DNA from: Diogma glabrata
Lineage: Eukaryota > Arthropoda > Insecta > Diptera > Cylindrotomidae
Direction: 5' to 3'
DNA: 64,000 bases
Assembly (NCBI GenBank): GCA_963693315.1
Contig: OY856188.1
Span: 189,456,897 to 189,520,896 of the forward strand
In this document: positions 1 to 11,322 of the stretch, in pieces
Layout of the letters: each line of letters begins with the position of its first letter
Numbering within the stretch: the stretch's first letter is position 1
Notes under the pieces: model-generated
The model's database searches: none
Seen by the model: the letters and a program-made list of their open reading frames with translations, nothing else
What the model was told of the DNA's origin: nothing
Translations under genes and position numbers: made by a program

Positions 1-495
1 TATCGAAGAGAAAAACGGATGAACATTGTTCAGAACGGAATATGTCAATAGAATGGAACAATCCGACAAGTCATCCACCATAGACAATTAAACAATCGAC
101 TGAGCGATATTGTACACCCCGTAGTAGTGAATGTCCCGAAAAAGTCACGATTATATGATCACGCAAGTCGTGTTAATAAACAATGACAATATAAATGCTA
201 GAGAAATGCATAATGTTAATGATATTTGACGAAAATTTAAATAATTAAGTTACTTATAAATTATACTAAATGGTACCTTAAATTATCCAAAAACGTTGGT
301 TGGTTTTATTTCTTCCGAAGTTATTTTGAGACGAGCTGCGTATATATCCGGCTCGAAGGACCAAATGATGCGGCGTCGATGAGAGGTGGACTGTATTTTT
401 TTTCTTGACGATATATTTTGATGTGAGTTGGTTGGCACATCAACTTCCAACACCGTGATGCAAATATCAAGGTAATGTGAGACCCAGAGAAATAC
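1..495. other. AT-rich sequence, no gene seen
   Basis: No supported reading frame or recognised repeat. The part from about 330 to 480 is less AT-rich and not repeated elsewhere in the window as far as I can see. Confidence 0.4.
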
Positions 496-499
496 AGAG

Positions 500-1640
500 A
501 CTAATATCGACTCATATAATAGTTGAAAATCATGTACATATGAGATGTTTTGATTGAAGCAATGACGAAAATGTCTCAGCTCATATAATAGTTGAAATTA
601 TGTAAGTGAGATGAATGATGCAATGATGAAAATATCTCAGCTCATATAATAATTGAAGTTATGCAAACGAGATGATTAACAGAAGTAATGACGAAAATAT
701 CAGCTCATATAATAGTTGAAGTTATGCACATATGAAATGAAAATATCAGCTCGTTTAATATTTGAAGTTATGTAATTGCGATGATTCACTGAAGTAATGA
801 CGAAAATATCAGATCATATAATAGTTGAGATTATGCACATATGAGATGAACTATGCAATGATGAAAATATCAGCTCATATAATATTTGAAGTTATGTAAT
901 TGCGATGATTCACTGAAGTAATGACGAAAACATCAGATCATATAATAGTTGAGATTATGTACATATGAGATGAACTATGCAATGATGAAAATATCAGCTC
1001 ATATAATAGTTGAAGTTATGTACATATGACATGAACTATGCAATGATGAAAATATCAGCTCATATAATATTTGAAGTTATGTAATTGCGATGATTCACTG
1101 AAGTAATGACGAAAATATCAGATCATATAATACTTGAGATTATGTACATATGAGATGAACTATGCAACGATGAAAATATCAGCTCATATAATAGTTGAAG
1201 TTATGTACATATGACATGAACTATGCAATGATGAAAATATCAGCTCATATAATATTTTGAAGTTATGTAATTGCGATGATTCACTGAAGTAATGACGAAA
1301 ACATCAGATCATATAATAGTTGAGATTATGTACATATGAGATGAACTATGCAATGATGAAAATTTCAGCTCATATAATAGTTGAAGTTATGTACATATGA
1401 CATGAACTATGCAATGATGAAAATAATATTTGAGCTCATATAATATTTGAAGTTATGTAATTGCGAAATGAAAATATCAGCTCGTTTAATATTTGAAGTT
1501 ATGTAATTGCGATGATTCACTGAAGTAATGACGAAAATATCAGATCATATAATAGTTGAGATTATGTACATATGAGATGAACTATGCAATGATGAAAATA
1601 TCAGCTCATATAATATTTGAAGTTATGTAATTGCGATGAA
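500..1640. repeat. Tandem array of ~60-70 bp units
   Basis: A block containing 'tcagctcatataat' followed by a variant of 'agttgaagttatg' recurs about every 60-70 bases. Two main unit types alternate. One carries 'taattgcgatgattcactg', the other 'tacatatgagatgaactatg'. The alternation gives a higher-order period of roughly 120-190 bases. Units in the middle are nearly identical, while those at both ends have drifted, as expected for an array homogenised by unequal exchange. The last recognisable unit ends near 1640. Confidence 0.85.
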
Positions 1641-1659
1641 CGATGCATGGAAACATCAC

Positions 1660-4040
1660 CCGTTCCAATCGATGAAAACTTATACGAGGTTTTTACTGCA
1701 TGCACACTCGACGAATATTTGTCAGAGAACAAAGAAAAAACTATTTGGTTAATTTATATTTACATTAAAAAACTGACCTGATGCACACAACTTTATAAAA
1801 ACTTCATTTATTAATTTTACAATTACTGATTTTAACACATGGGAATACAAAATATTTAAAATTCACTTAAAACTAAAAGAGAGAGCTTAGCTCATACTCA
1901 ACCAACTACATGGTAATACAAACAACACTTTTTTACTGACTATACTATTCAGATATAAATTCGTAAGAAATAAGAGAGCAAAACTACCAAAAACAGTCCA
2001 TTTTATAGAAAGCCAAAACTCTACAAATCACAGCTGTCAAGTTTACCAACGATCTCGAAACTATCGAATTAATAATATAGAATAACGAACACATAAATTC
2101 AATGTGAAAATTGAAAATATCGAATGAATGATCAAAATATACCGAACACGTCAATTCAAAATTGAAAGTTTCGTTGACATTTCAAAAGGATTGTTTTGGT
2201 AATGTTTTGCATAATTTTATAAATCTTTAATTGGTTTTGTTTTGATTCTAATTTAAAATATTTTGATTTTTCAGGTAAACTATTTAACAATTCACGATAA
2301 TGCGTGAACACCCACTTAAAACTTAAATCAATTAATATATTATGTATTCCCACTTAAATCAATTAATATACATATTTATATTGTTTTAAATTTACTTATT
2401 GCAAAAATGCAATAACAACAAAAATGTACATAAAAGTGTTATCAATTTATTTGCTCTATATTTTTCTTCAAATAAAATGTACAAGTCATCATAAGCATTT
2501 TTATTTAAATTGTTTCAATGTTTTGAAACATAATATATGTGATGACACGTTTTGAATCTAAGTTCATAAACTTTATTTGTTTACAATTGACGATACGAAA
2601 TAATGAATGTTTATTTGTTATTTTGTTTTGATAAAATTTATGTCGTCATGGGAATTTCTTTATAACTTATTTATATAGGTTTTGATTTGGATAAGTTGGT
2701 GAGTAGACGTAGTAGTATCTCTACATAATGTTGTAATACGATGAATTAATTTTATTGTACACAAGGAACAGTTATTATTAAATAAAATTTACGAAAATTA
2801 TTTTGATCAGAGTTTTTTGTAATTAACCTGTTACATATAACATATGATTTATGAAAAGAAAATTATTTTATATAGATGATTAAGAGAAAAAATTGTTTTA
2901 ATTATTTTAACTTAAAAAATTAAATACGGTTTTTTTTAAATGCAATGGAAAAAATATTTAGCATTAATAGTTTATAGATATATTTAAATTAAATTATTTT
3001 TTTTATATTTACTTGTTTCATAATTCTTGTACGAAATTGTCGCCATTGTCACAAACAATAACTTTGCATCATGATATTTGACTACACAAAAAATTGATTT
3101 CGTCGAAAACTGCAGGTTGAAAATTTGTTAGAGTTGTTCTATGATGATGTTAGCAAAATTTTTCCATTTGTAAAAAGCTTAACAGTTTTTAGTTCCTCTA
3201 TGTTGTAATTATAATTTTTTGTTGTCGTCTTATTGGAACATATAATCGTTCAATGAAATTATGGATTTTAGTTTAAACATCTGATTAACTATAATATTTT
3301 ATTTGTTATATTATGTATTTCACTTAAAGTCTTTCGAATTTTAATTTTAGTGGTTTTATTTAAGCGAAATTTAACTTTTGTAATTTTGTTTAAAGTAATT
3401 CTAATTATTTTTGAATGTTGCACTCACATTATATCATTCACTGATAATCCAAAATTATAATGATCATTGTTTAAAGATATTTATAATAATATACCGGTTT
3501 GCAAATACGATTCTTTACGAAACAAGTTTATATGTATGTATATACATTTTTTTTTATCACAATTTTATGGTGCAAGGTTTAAATGTTAAACACGGAATTT
3601 GCATAATTTTGAAGGTTTCTAATATGAAACTATATAATTTTTTTTTTATTAGTTTTTAATGAGCACTGATTAATTTTTCGCTGTCACCAAATTGTAGTGC
3701 GTGGTGTGTTAGAAAAAGATTTAACGTTAACACTAATAAAAAAACACTACAGTTAAACTTATTTCCTTTATATATATATATATTTATTTGTAAAATACTT
3801 TTGTTTATTTATATACACTTTTATATATGATTTTATTTGTAAGGTTACTTTTATTTATTTATATATTTTTAAGACCAACTAGATGTGTTGGATTACAAAA
3901 GATTAATCACAAAAGATTCCCTCATCTGTTAAAATTAAATTGGCTATAAAAGGCCTATAAAAGCAATTCTCGCTATCTATCTCTTTCTAATAACCAGATT
4001 AATATATAACCGGATATAGCGATCAAAACCAATTTTATTT
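1660..4040. other. AT-rich spacer, no gene seen
   Basis: Only short chance frames are present (for example at 2156-2353 minus and 3411-3659 plus). They lack any recognisable motif. A short TA run lies at about 3767-3782. Confidence 0.4.
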
Positions 4041-4051
4041 TTCAGGGGTGT

Positions 4052-6150
4052 TCAACGCGCCGTTGGAGCTGAGGACTAAAAAGATAGTTTTATTAAAGTA
4101 CCATTCTTGAAACTCATTTACTAATTTACTACTATTCCAACTCGTATGACTCCATAGTATTTTGAGTTGTGGTAAGTTATTATATAATTATATAATAAGC
4201 AAAGCAATAAAAAAATGATAAAAAAAAACAAAATTTACCTCAGTAATAATACGAGCTGATGTTGCAGTCTGATCATCTGCTTCGGTTCCCGGTACGTCTT
4301 CAATAATAGACGTTACTGTTAAAACCTAAAATAATTTAACTAAAATAATATAATAATTGCATTATACTAAACAAAAAAAGAACTAACCTTTGTATTTATG
4401 GCTATAGACGGTTCAGACAGTTGGCTTGAAGAAATTGCAGCCGGTGGTTCCACTTATGTTGGTGCTAAAAACTAAAATAATTATATTTAATAGTAATTGT
4501 TTTATCGATGTAAAAAGTATTTCAATCCCGAGCAAATTTTGCTAATCTTCAAGTCCTTTATTCGTCCATGTATGGAGTACTGCTGTCATGTTTGGGGAGG
4601 TGCTTGTCAGTCAACAATAAAATGTCTAGACTCTGTACAGAGAAAAACAATACGGTTGATTGGTAATACCAAACTAACGGACCAGCTTGATTCACTCCAG
4701 CACAGAAGAAATGTGGCTGAATTATCAATCTACTATAAATATAACTTTAGCGAATTCTCCTCTAAGGAAATTCAAAATATCCTTCCATCGTGTGCGCAGT
4801 ATAATCGACAAACAAGAGCTGATTAATAGGAGTAATAGAGTGGCCAAATTGTGGAACTCAATGCCTTCCTCTGTATTTCCCGATGAATTTTCCCCTCAGG
4901 CATTTAAAGAAAATGTCCATCATCATTTAAAAGAATTAGTATAGTTATATAATTAACACTGTTTGCCATTGGCACTTGGCGTAAGTTTTCAAATAACATA
5001 ATGTCAATCTCTTGTTACTGTGCGCAGGTAGCTTGTTTGATGAGTTTGGTAGGGATTAAGGGGGCAGTTTTTATAGTTTTGCTGTTGCTCTATGTATGTT
5101 TCGGCTTGTTGGGCCATCTTCTGGAGTAATCCAGATTATTCCAGAGGATGGCCTGGCAAGCTGAGGTATGTATGGAGTGTCAGTGGAGTTGTAGGGAGCT
5201 TTGTTTTTTTTTAGTTTTTATTAGACTTGTTAAGTGGGTTGTTTGCGTGGGGTGGCAGGAGATTAACATTATGTTAGTATAGTTATCCCTATATCCCCAT
5301 TCCTTCCATTTTCCCCATCTCCTTCCTTTATAGTTGACATGGTATCTTCGGATATTCAAAGAGTCTAAATAATGAATATTTCATATTTAGTGTGCTAAAC
5401 ACGTCTAGCTAATTAATAAAAAAAAAAAATAGTTTAATGAAAACAAAAATTACCGTATGGGCAATTCCGGATGGTCCAGGCATTTGACTCATTATTGAAT
5501 GTTGGGCATCAAGAGAATAAGTTAAATGCCCGGCAGTTTCAGACATCTCTTCGCTATCCTCTTGTGGCATAGTTGCACTTCGCAAATTTTCAGCGAAGTA
5601 GTTATGTACATCGGGTGAGTCCTTAAAGAAAAACAAAATATAAATACAAACATAATAAAATTTATGAAAGATTATTGAAAATTTTCTTACATATCCTCCC
5701 TCTGTATTGTCCATTCCATCAGCATGTTCTTCAGGCAACATGCTGAGCAACCTTTCTTCTAATGGGCTGAGTTGCAACCCAATCGCTTCACCACCCCCAG
5801 TTGTTAATCTATCCTGCCTTATGATTTTCATTTTATTTCGGACGGAATTCCGAATATCACTAAATGAATGTAAAATGTAAATAAAATTAAAATTTGTTAA
5901 ATTAAATATTGATTGATTTTAACAATAGTTACCTCTTGCCATCCCACTGACGTCTTTATCGCTCCGTCCATGGCGTTTAAGTCTGCGGTAAGAGCATCCC
6001 AAAAACGTTTCTTCCGCTGTTGTCCACTCACCGTTGTTAAGCGACCCGTGACGAACGGCATAGTTCGCCACTACTCGTTCCACAATTTCATTTTTCTGTC
6101 GTTTTGTAATCCGGCGCTTGTCGGAGCGGGTAGTATAAATATCCTATCTG
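4052..6150 (-). pseudogene. Broken Myb/SANT-like DNA-binding protein gene
   Basis: Exons can be followed on the minus strand. About 6125-5933 reads RQKNEIVERVVANYAVRHGS and later KRFWDALTADLNAM. Exon 5859-5691 contains RNSVRNKMKIIRQDR and TTGGG. Exon 5621-5454 reads DSPDVHNYFAENLRS onward. Then come 4464-4388, 4325-4239 and a tiny last exon 4075-4052. Most introns have good GT-AG borders, such as gtaaga..tttaag between the second and third exons. The N-terminal motif order and TGGG are typical of insect Myb/SANT-like proteins (zeste-like or PIF/Harbinger accessory type). The first exon needs a one-base frame change at about 6035. Its junction with the second is out of phase, and exon 4464-4388 has an early stop and a phase mismatch, so I call it a pseudogene. 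A non-LTR fragment sits in the intron between 5454 and 4464. It could be a real gene with assembly indels. Confidence 0.6.
4490..5431 (+). mobile_element. 5'-truncated non-LTR retrotransposon, RT C-terminus and 3' UTR
   Basis: The frame from 4497 encodes the C-terminal part of a Jockey/CR1-like reverse transcriptase: FIRPCMEYCCHVWGGA, then SVQRKTIRLIGNT and LDSLQHRRNVAEL. After a frame change near 4800 it continues as RSNRVAKLWNSMPSSVF and ends FKENVHHHLKELV at 4944. These are the usual last ~150 residues of such proteins. A 3' UTR follows and ends in an A-rich tail at about 5417-5430. The stretch 'catggtatcttcggatatt' at about 5338 recurs at about 58922 behind a second copy, so both belong to one family. 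It lacks EN and the RT catalytic core and cannot be autonomous. It lies in an intron of the Myb/SANT relic in the opposite orientation. Confidence 0.85.
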
Positions 6151-6289
6151 ATGCTGATTCCAAGATGGTAGTAGATGGTACTATTTTGCAGTGGACTGCA
6201 TTGTATGATGAAAAATGTTGACCGAAAATAAATGAAATTCCTGGATGAGCATCACAATAAATAGCCTTAACTTTCTGATAAATGTTGAC

Positions 6290-6890
6290 TTTATTGTTAA
6301 TTCCAATTTGATTCTGGTTGGTGCCTGCACATATGTATCAACAAATTGACTTTGATGACGAAAATGTAACATATGCACATATGTGCTTCAGCAATATTCA
6401 AAAGTGGTAACGACGTATAATAATGACTATGTGCTCACATGTGCCTCAGATGAATTCAATTCGATGCAAATATAATAATAAGTATATGCACATGTGCTTC
6501 AGCAATATCGTAAATTGACAACGAAGTATAATATTGTAATGATAAGTATATGCACATGTGCTTCAGCAATAATCGTAGATTGGTAACGAAGTATAATAAT
6601 AACTATGTGCACACATGTGCCTCAGATGAGTTCAATTCGATGCAAATGTAATAATAAATATATGCACATGTGCTTCAGCAATGATCGTAAATTGGTAACA
6701 AAGTACAGTATTGTAATGATAAGTATATGCACATGTGATTCAGCAATAATCGTAGATTGGTAACGAAGTATAATAATAACTATGTGCACACATGTGCCTC
6801 AGATGAATTCAATTCGATGAAAATGTAATAATAAATATATGCACATGTGCTTCAGCAATATTTAAAGTTGACATGATATATGCACATATG
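6290..6890. repeat. Satellite with ~58-bp monomers in a 176-bp higher-order unit
   Basis: The core 'gcacatgtgcttcagca' and its variants recur about every 58 bases. Every third monomer carries 'tgcctcagatgaattcaatt', and this marker falls near 6427, 6603 and 6780, giving a period of 176-177 bases. The array is bordered by a weaker direct repeat ('tatgtatcaacaaattgac' near 6335 and 'atgtatcagcaacttaaac' near 6950). The hexamer CACATGTG is a perfect palindrome in almost every monomer. Confidence 0.85.
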
Positions 6891-7066
6891 CATAGATGGC
6901 CCTCAACACAATTAACTTTGTTGTTGTTTTTGATCGGTGTCTGCAGAAATGTATCAGCAACTTAAACTTGATGACAAAATATAGTGATTAGATGTGATCC
7001 ACATCTGAAAGCAAGTAATTGATTCAAATATTCAGCACCAAGGCTATCCCACCCTCACTGACCCTC

Positions 7067-7140
7067 CCACACACACACCCACACACACCCACACCCACAC
7101 CCACACCCACACCCACACACACACACACACACACACACAA
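7067..7140. repeat. CA/CCCACA microsatellite
   Basis: About 70 bases of (CA)n interrupted by CCCACA steps in the first two thirds and pure CA in the last third. Confidence 0.95.
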
Positions 7141-7169
7141 CGAGACAAAGTCTATTATCTAATGAATTA

Positions 7170-8125
7170 TTACGAAAAAAGTAACGTTATTGGAGCAGAC
7201 GGTAAAGGAGGTGTTAGAAGAATATCAAAAACTTTAAATTGATTGAAAATAGTTTAAGTGAAAATTATGAGAAATAAAAAAAAATTTGAACATTTAAAAT
7301 TCAATTCAACTTAAAACGAACATTAAGTAAGGGTAACCTAAGATAGAGTACTTCAACAAAATAATGCAACCTTTGAAGATGATACGGCAGCTCAAATAGT
7401 ATTTTTATATTCAACAATAGCTGGCATTCCAAAGAAAAATGAAACTCTGGCGTCCAAAGTGAAACTGGTATTAAAGAATTTAGAGAAAATCAACTAAGAA
7501 TTAATTTGAATTGCCGGGCCTTCAGAAACCTGCACCACGTGATTTTGTTATAAATGTGATGACTTTGATGCGCATGAAACTGACGACTGTTCATTACACG
7601 GTGCAAAGCTAATGACTTGGAAACAAACGATGTCCTAATAAAAGCACTTCAGAGTGAGATCAAAGAAAATAAATTTAACAAAAGATTTAGATGAATATAA
7701 AAAAAAATAATTCAATTGATCACGATTCAACGTTTAATCCAATCCAAATTGAAATAACTGAAAGTCATAAAAAAGATTATAAATTTACAACAAGAATTAA
7801 ATGAAAATCTTAACGAATCGAATTAATGGAAAATTGATGGAAATTGAACTCGGACATTCGGACATTAGAAAATTTTAATCTATTCCAGGAGATTGAGATA
7901 TTAAAATCGCAGTCATTAGTTAAAGATGAATTGGTAAAAGATTTTCAAATAACTGTTAATATCTTACAAGAGGATAAGTTTAAATTGAATTCATTGGAAA
8001 AGGAAGTAAACGATAAGGTGAGAGAGATCGAAAAATGGGATAAAATTATTATCGAGTTGAACGGTGATTTGAAGGCGATGATGATTGATTTGGATAATTT
8101 AAACGAGTCGAATGATTCTGTTTAA
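7170..8125 (+). pseudogene. CLIP-170/190-like coiled-coil and zinc-knuckle relic
   Basis: Open stretches resemble the C-terminal end of the CLIP-170/CLIP-190 family of microtubule plus-end binding proteins. About 7178-7235 reads KVTLLEQTVKEVLEEYQK, a coiled-coil heptad pattern. About 7358-7496 reads TAAQIVFLYSTIAG then KKNETLASKVKL, matching the family's last coiled coil. About 7540-7600 reads FCYKCDDFDAHETDDC, a Cys-X2-Cys..His-X4-Cys zinc knuckle of the kind that ends CLIP proteins. Several stops lie between and inside these pieces. A further 93-codon frame at 7844-8125 is also a strongly charged coiled coil and may be another displaced part of the gene. No N-terminal CAP-Gly domain is visible. 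Family assignment is from recognised motif order, not a search. Confidence 0.6.
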
Positions 8126-8129
8126 CGAT

Positions 8130-9780
8130 CTAACCTAACTAAACAAAAAAAAATTCACAAAATAAAAGAATTTTCTGGCTTCAAGTGTCATCAAACTACA
8201 TGGTACCGACGAGTCAGATAACATTCAACACATCGCCACAATTCACGAACCATTCCTTGTTTGTTTATCCCTGGTTACGTCATCCGTTACCATTGACACC
8301 TTTTTATTTGCGTTCATGTGTTTACAAAAAAAAATAACAACAAACACAGTGAGATCCATTCCCAATACCAGCCAAACAAGAACATAAACAAGAACAACCA
8401 AAAAAAATCAAGGTCATTGATCAATCCGTTCAGAACTCTAACAACCAGGTTTAATATAGTAGTTGACGATACTATTCTGAATTACGAGTTATGTATGAAG
8501 GAGCTTAAATATCAAATGCAATAATACAAATACCTCCTATCACTGTATTTTGCTTATCGGGTTGTTATTTTTCTGTTTACTACTGAAGTTCTCGATTACA
8601 TTGGTATAGAGAAATAGCATTGCTAAGTTTCATCATTTATAATTACATCAGAATGAGTGATTGCAGCATAAGCCGTTCACAGGTTGAATAATAATTATTA
8701 GAACATAATCAGTAAATTCAATAACAGTAAAAAAAAATGAAATCAAAAACAATTTATGAGCATGTTGAATTATTTTATGGTATACCATCCCGTTACACTC
8801 GTACACGCATTCCCACTTTTACGCACACATTCATTCGTACATACACTCCCCCGTTGACATATAAATTTAAAACGACTTACCTCATAGTTTGTTGGGATCC
8901 CACTCCTCTTCCCTAGATGATTAGCGGATCATCTTTCGTGAACTGCGTACACGAATAAAAATTCCAATAATCACAGATGAAGTTAAAATTTACGTATTGG
9001 GTCCTATATATATCACGGTTGGATCAATGGCTCGCGATCACAGATAATTTCAATAGAAATAATACAACATCGACCACTGCCGTTCCAATTGTATGAGATA
9101 TAAATATATGTACATCAACCGTTATTTTATTTTGGTTTTATTGAATTTTATTTTCCTTATCTTGTTGAATTATTGATACAGTTATGTCATACAAATAAAT
9201 AACCGATACACGGGTTTTACGTTTAGGTAACAGACTACAATTCAACTGTTATGTACTAACTGCAAGGTTGAATGTTTTCGTAACCCTTTTAATTAATCGC
9301 CTCGCTTACAAAAACATCCAAAACCAATTTTAATTTATCTTATTATTAACTTTAAGTATGACAGCCATTTAAAATACCCGGAATGGAATTTTCCTCAAAT
9401 TTATTCTTTGCTTTTAATTAATTTACCGTATTCACAGTTACCGCTATTTAAATTCCTTAGGTTAAGCGATTCAAATTCAAAGAAAAACACTCGAATTCCA
9501 ATAAATTTTGATTAAACTGATCTAAAATTGTTCTATCACGATCAAACACCAAAAATTTTGCTACTTACTTCACTAACAAAAAATTATGTATATTTTAATT
9601 TAACATTAATTACGCGAAAATTCACTAACAAAAGAAACTATGTACAATTTATTGTGACATTAATCAAGAGAAAAACTAGAACATATCTAATTTTTCTGCA
9701 TTAATTGCTTGAACATTAATTTTATTTTATAAGTTTTCCAGAATATAATGAAATGAGTAACATTAAATTCTTGTGATCCG
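8130..9780. other. AT-rich spacer, no gene supported
   Basis: A 68-codon frame at 8318-8524 is Asn/Lys-rich low-complexity sequence and I do not support it. The part from about 8770 to 9060 is richer in C and contains 'cactcgtacacgcattccc'-type runs. It is unassigned. Confidence 0.35.
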
Positions 9781-9785
9781 TTTTA

Positions 9786-10051
9786 TAATTTCAGGTTATT
9801 TGACAATTATTATTAAAATAATATTTATCACAATCAATAGATCAATTTTTCAAATGAATATATTTTATTTTATTTGAATATTTCGACCCTTATTTGGGGT
9901 CCTCCTCAGCACTACTTTATTGTAGTGCTGAGGAGGACCCCAAATAAGGGTCGAAATATTCAAATAAAATAAAATATATTCATTTGAAAAATTGATCTAT
10001 TGATTGTGATAAATATTATTTTAATAATAATTGTCAAATAACCTGAAATTA
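9786..10051. repeat. 266-bp near-perfect palindrome
   Basis: Two arms of about 130 bases are exact reverse complements by eye, separated by a 6-base loop (TTTATT near 9919). The inner ends carry 'gtagtgctgaggagg' and 'accccaaataagggtcgaaa'. TTTTAT occurs on both outer sides (9781-9786 and 10053-10058) and could be a target duplication, but in AT-rich DNA that is weak. It would fold into a long perfect hairpin. It could be a foldback MITE, a tail-to-tail dimer of a retroelement 3' end, or an assembly fold-over. Confidence 0.85.
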
Positions 10052-10253
10052 ATTTTATTATTTTATATTAGATGGATGACAATAACCATCCATCTTAATG
10101 TCACAAATTTCAATCCACCTTCATTCACAATAGAATACAAAAATGTATAAGAGAAATAAAGTCACGTTACACCTGGTATTTATAATTGATCAATATCGAA
10201 AAGATAACACAGTTTTTCGAACTTTGGAAATATTTTGCCCATTAAGAAATAAC

Positions 10254-11223
10254 CAGAGATGGGTAAGTCGCAAACGTAAAGTCGCAAATTACGTTTTCGA
10301 CGCGTCGCAAACGTTTTTGTTACTCTGCTTTTGCGACGTCATTTGTTACGTTTGCGATGTTGTTATTTTTTCATGTAAATTTTATAATTCACTTTGTTAG
10401 TTTTTAAATTTAAAAATAAAACAGCTTTATTTAAATATATATTTTTATTATCAAATAAAATCACATATTTTTGAAAAAAAAACATAGGCACTTCATTTGT
10501 ATTATTAAGTGTTTTGATTATACAATCATAAAATAATATTGCAATAAAAATAAAACAGTCTTAAATTCTTTCCTTAAGAGTTAAGGGTAACAAAAATTCA
10601 CAAATAAAATGTAAATAAAATAACAAAATATTCATCAATACTTTCGAACTCAATATTTTGTTCTTCAATCTCTTCACAATCCGTTTCTAATTGTAACTCC
10701 ATTGGTGTTTCTCTAAAGTTTTTGCCATTGTCATCAATGGTTTTAATTTTTTTTGTGCATATATTTCTGTAACACTATTTAAACGTTTATACAAAATTTT
10801 AATTAGTTATAAAGAGTTGTAATAAATTAGCTAAAAACTCAATAAATCACCTGTAGCTATTCATCTTTTTATTGCTGTATTTTTTATGATATTTCTACAA
10901 AACTGACACAAAGCAACATTTCCATTACTTTGTTTAATAGAAATGAATTTTAATTCCTTCCATAATAAATGAAGAGGACGACCGGTTATTTTTTTTATTT
11001 AAATATGTTTACAAACCTATTTTTGTATCGTACTTTAAGTTTAACATGACTCTACACTGACTAAAAATTTATATTAAACTAAAAGATAGGGTTAAAATAG
11101 AATACAAAAGTCAAAAACACTAGAAACTAGCTGTCAAAGTTTGCGACGCAAATGCGACATTTGCGACGCTTTTGTGACACGTCATGTAACAAACTCTTTG
11201 CGACACGTCATTACCCATCACTG
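10254..11223. mobile_element. Internally deleted hAT element (TIR, imperfect TSD)
   Basis: The left end is CAGAGATGGGTAA and the right end reverse-complements to CAGTGATGGGTAA, a common hAT terminus. Subterminal sequence at both ends is full of 'tttgcgacg' and 'gcgacacgtca' motifs in opposite orientation. The flanks are AGAAATAAC on the left and AGAAATAC on the right, an 8-bp target duplication with one extra A. The interior holds relics of a minus-strand transposase at about 10990-10620. The element is too short and too broken to be autonomous. Confidence 0.8.
10620..10990 (-). pseudogene. Relic of hAT transposase N-terminus with BED finger
   Basis: On the minus strand about 10985-10865 reads GRPLHLLWKELKFISI and then CQFCRNIIKN, the Trp/Phe and Cys-X2-Cys part of a BED zinc finger as found at the N-terminus of hAT transposases. 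A stop follows directly. A second open stretch at about 10740-10625 is acidic (FRETPMELQLETDCEEIEEQ) and looks like the linker after the finger. The catalytic domain is missing. Confidence 0.55.
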
Positions 11224-11322
11224 AGAAATACATACTGCTGGTTGATAATAGAGTTGTGAAAACATTTCAACGAAATATACCATTTGCAAAACGTCTGAAA
11301 AATACACACATGTAATCAACAT

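Noticed and set aside
6290..6890. CRISPR array
   Set aside because: Repeats are regularly spaced, but the spacers are themselves repeated and the DNA is eukaryotic; it is a satellite.
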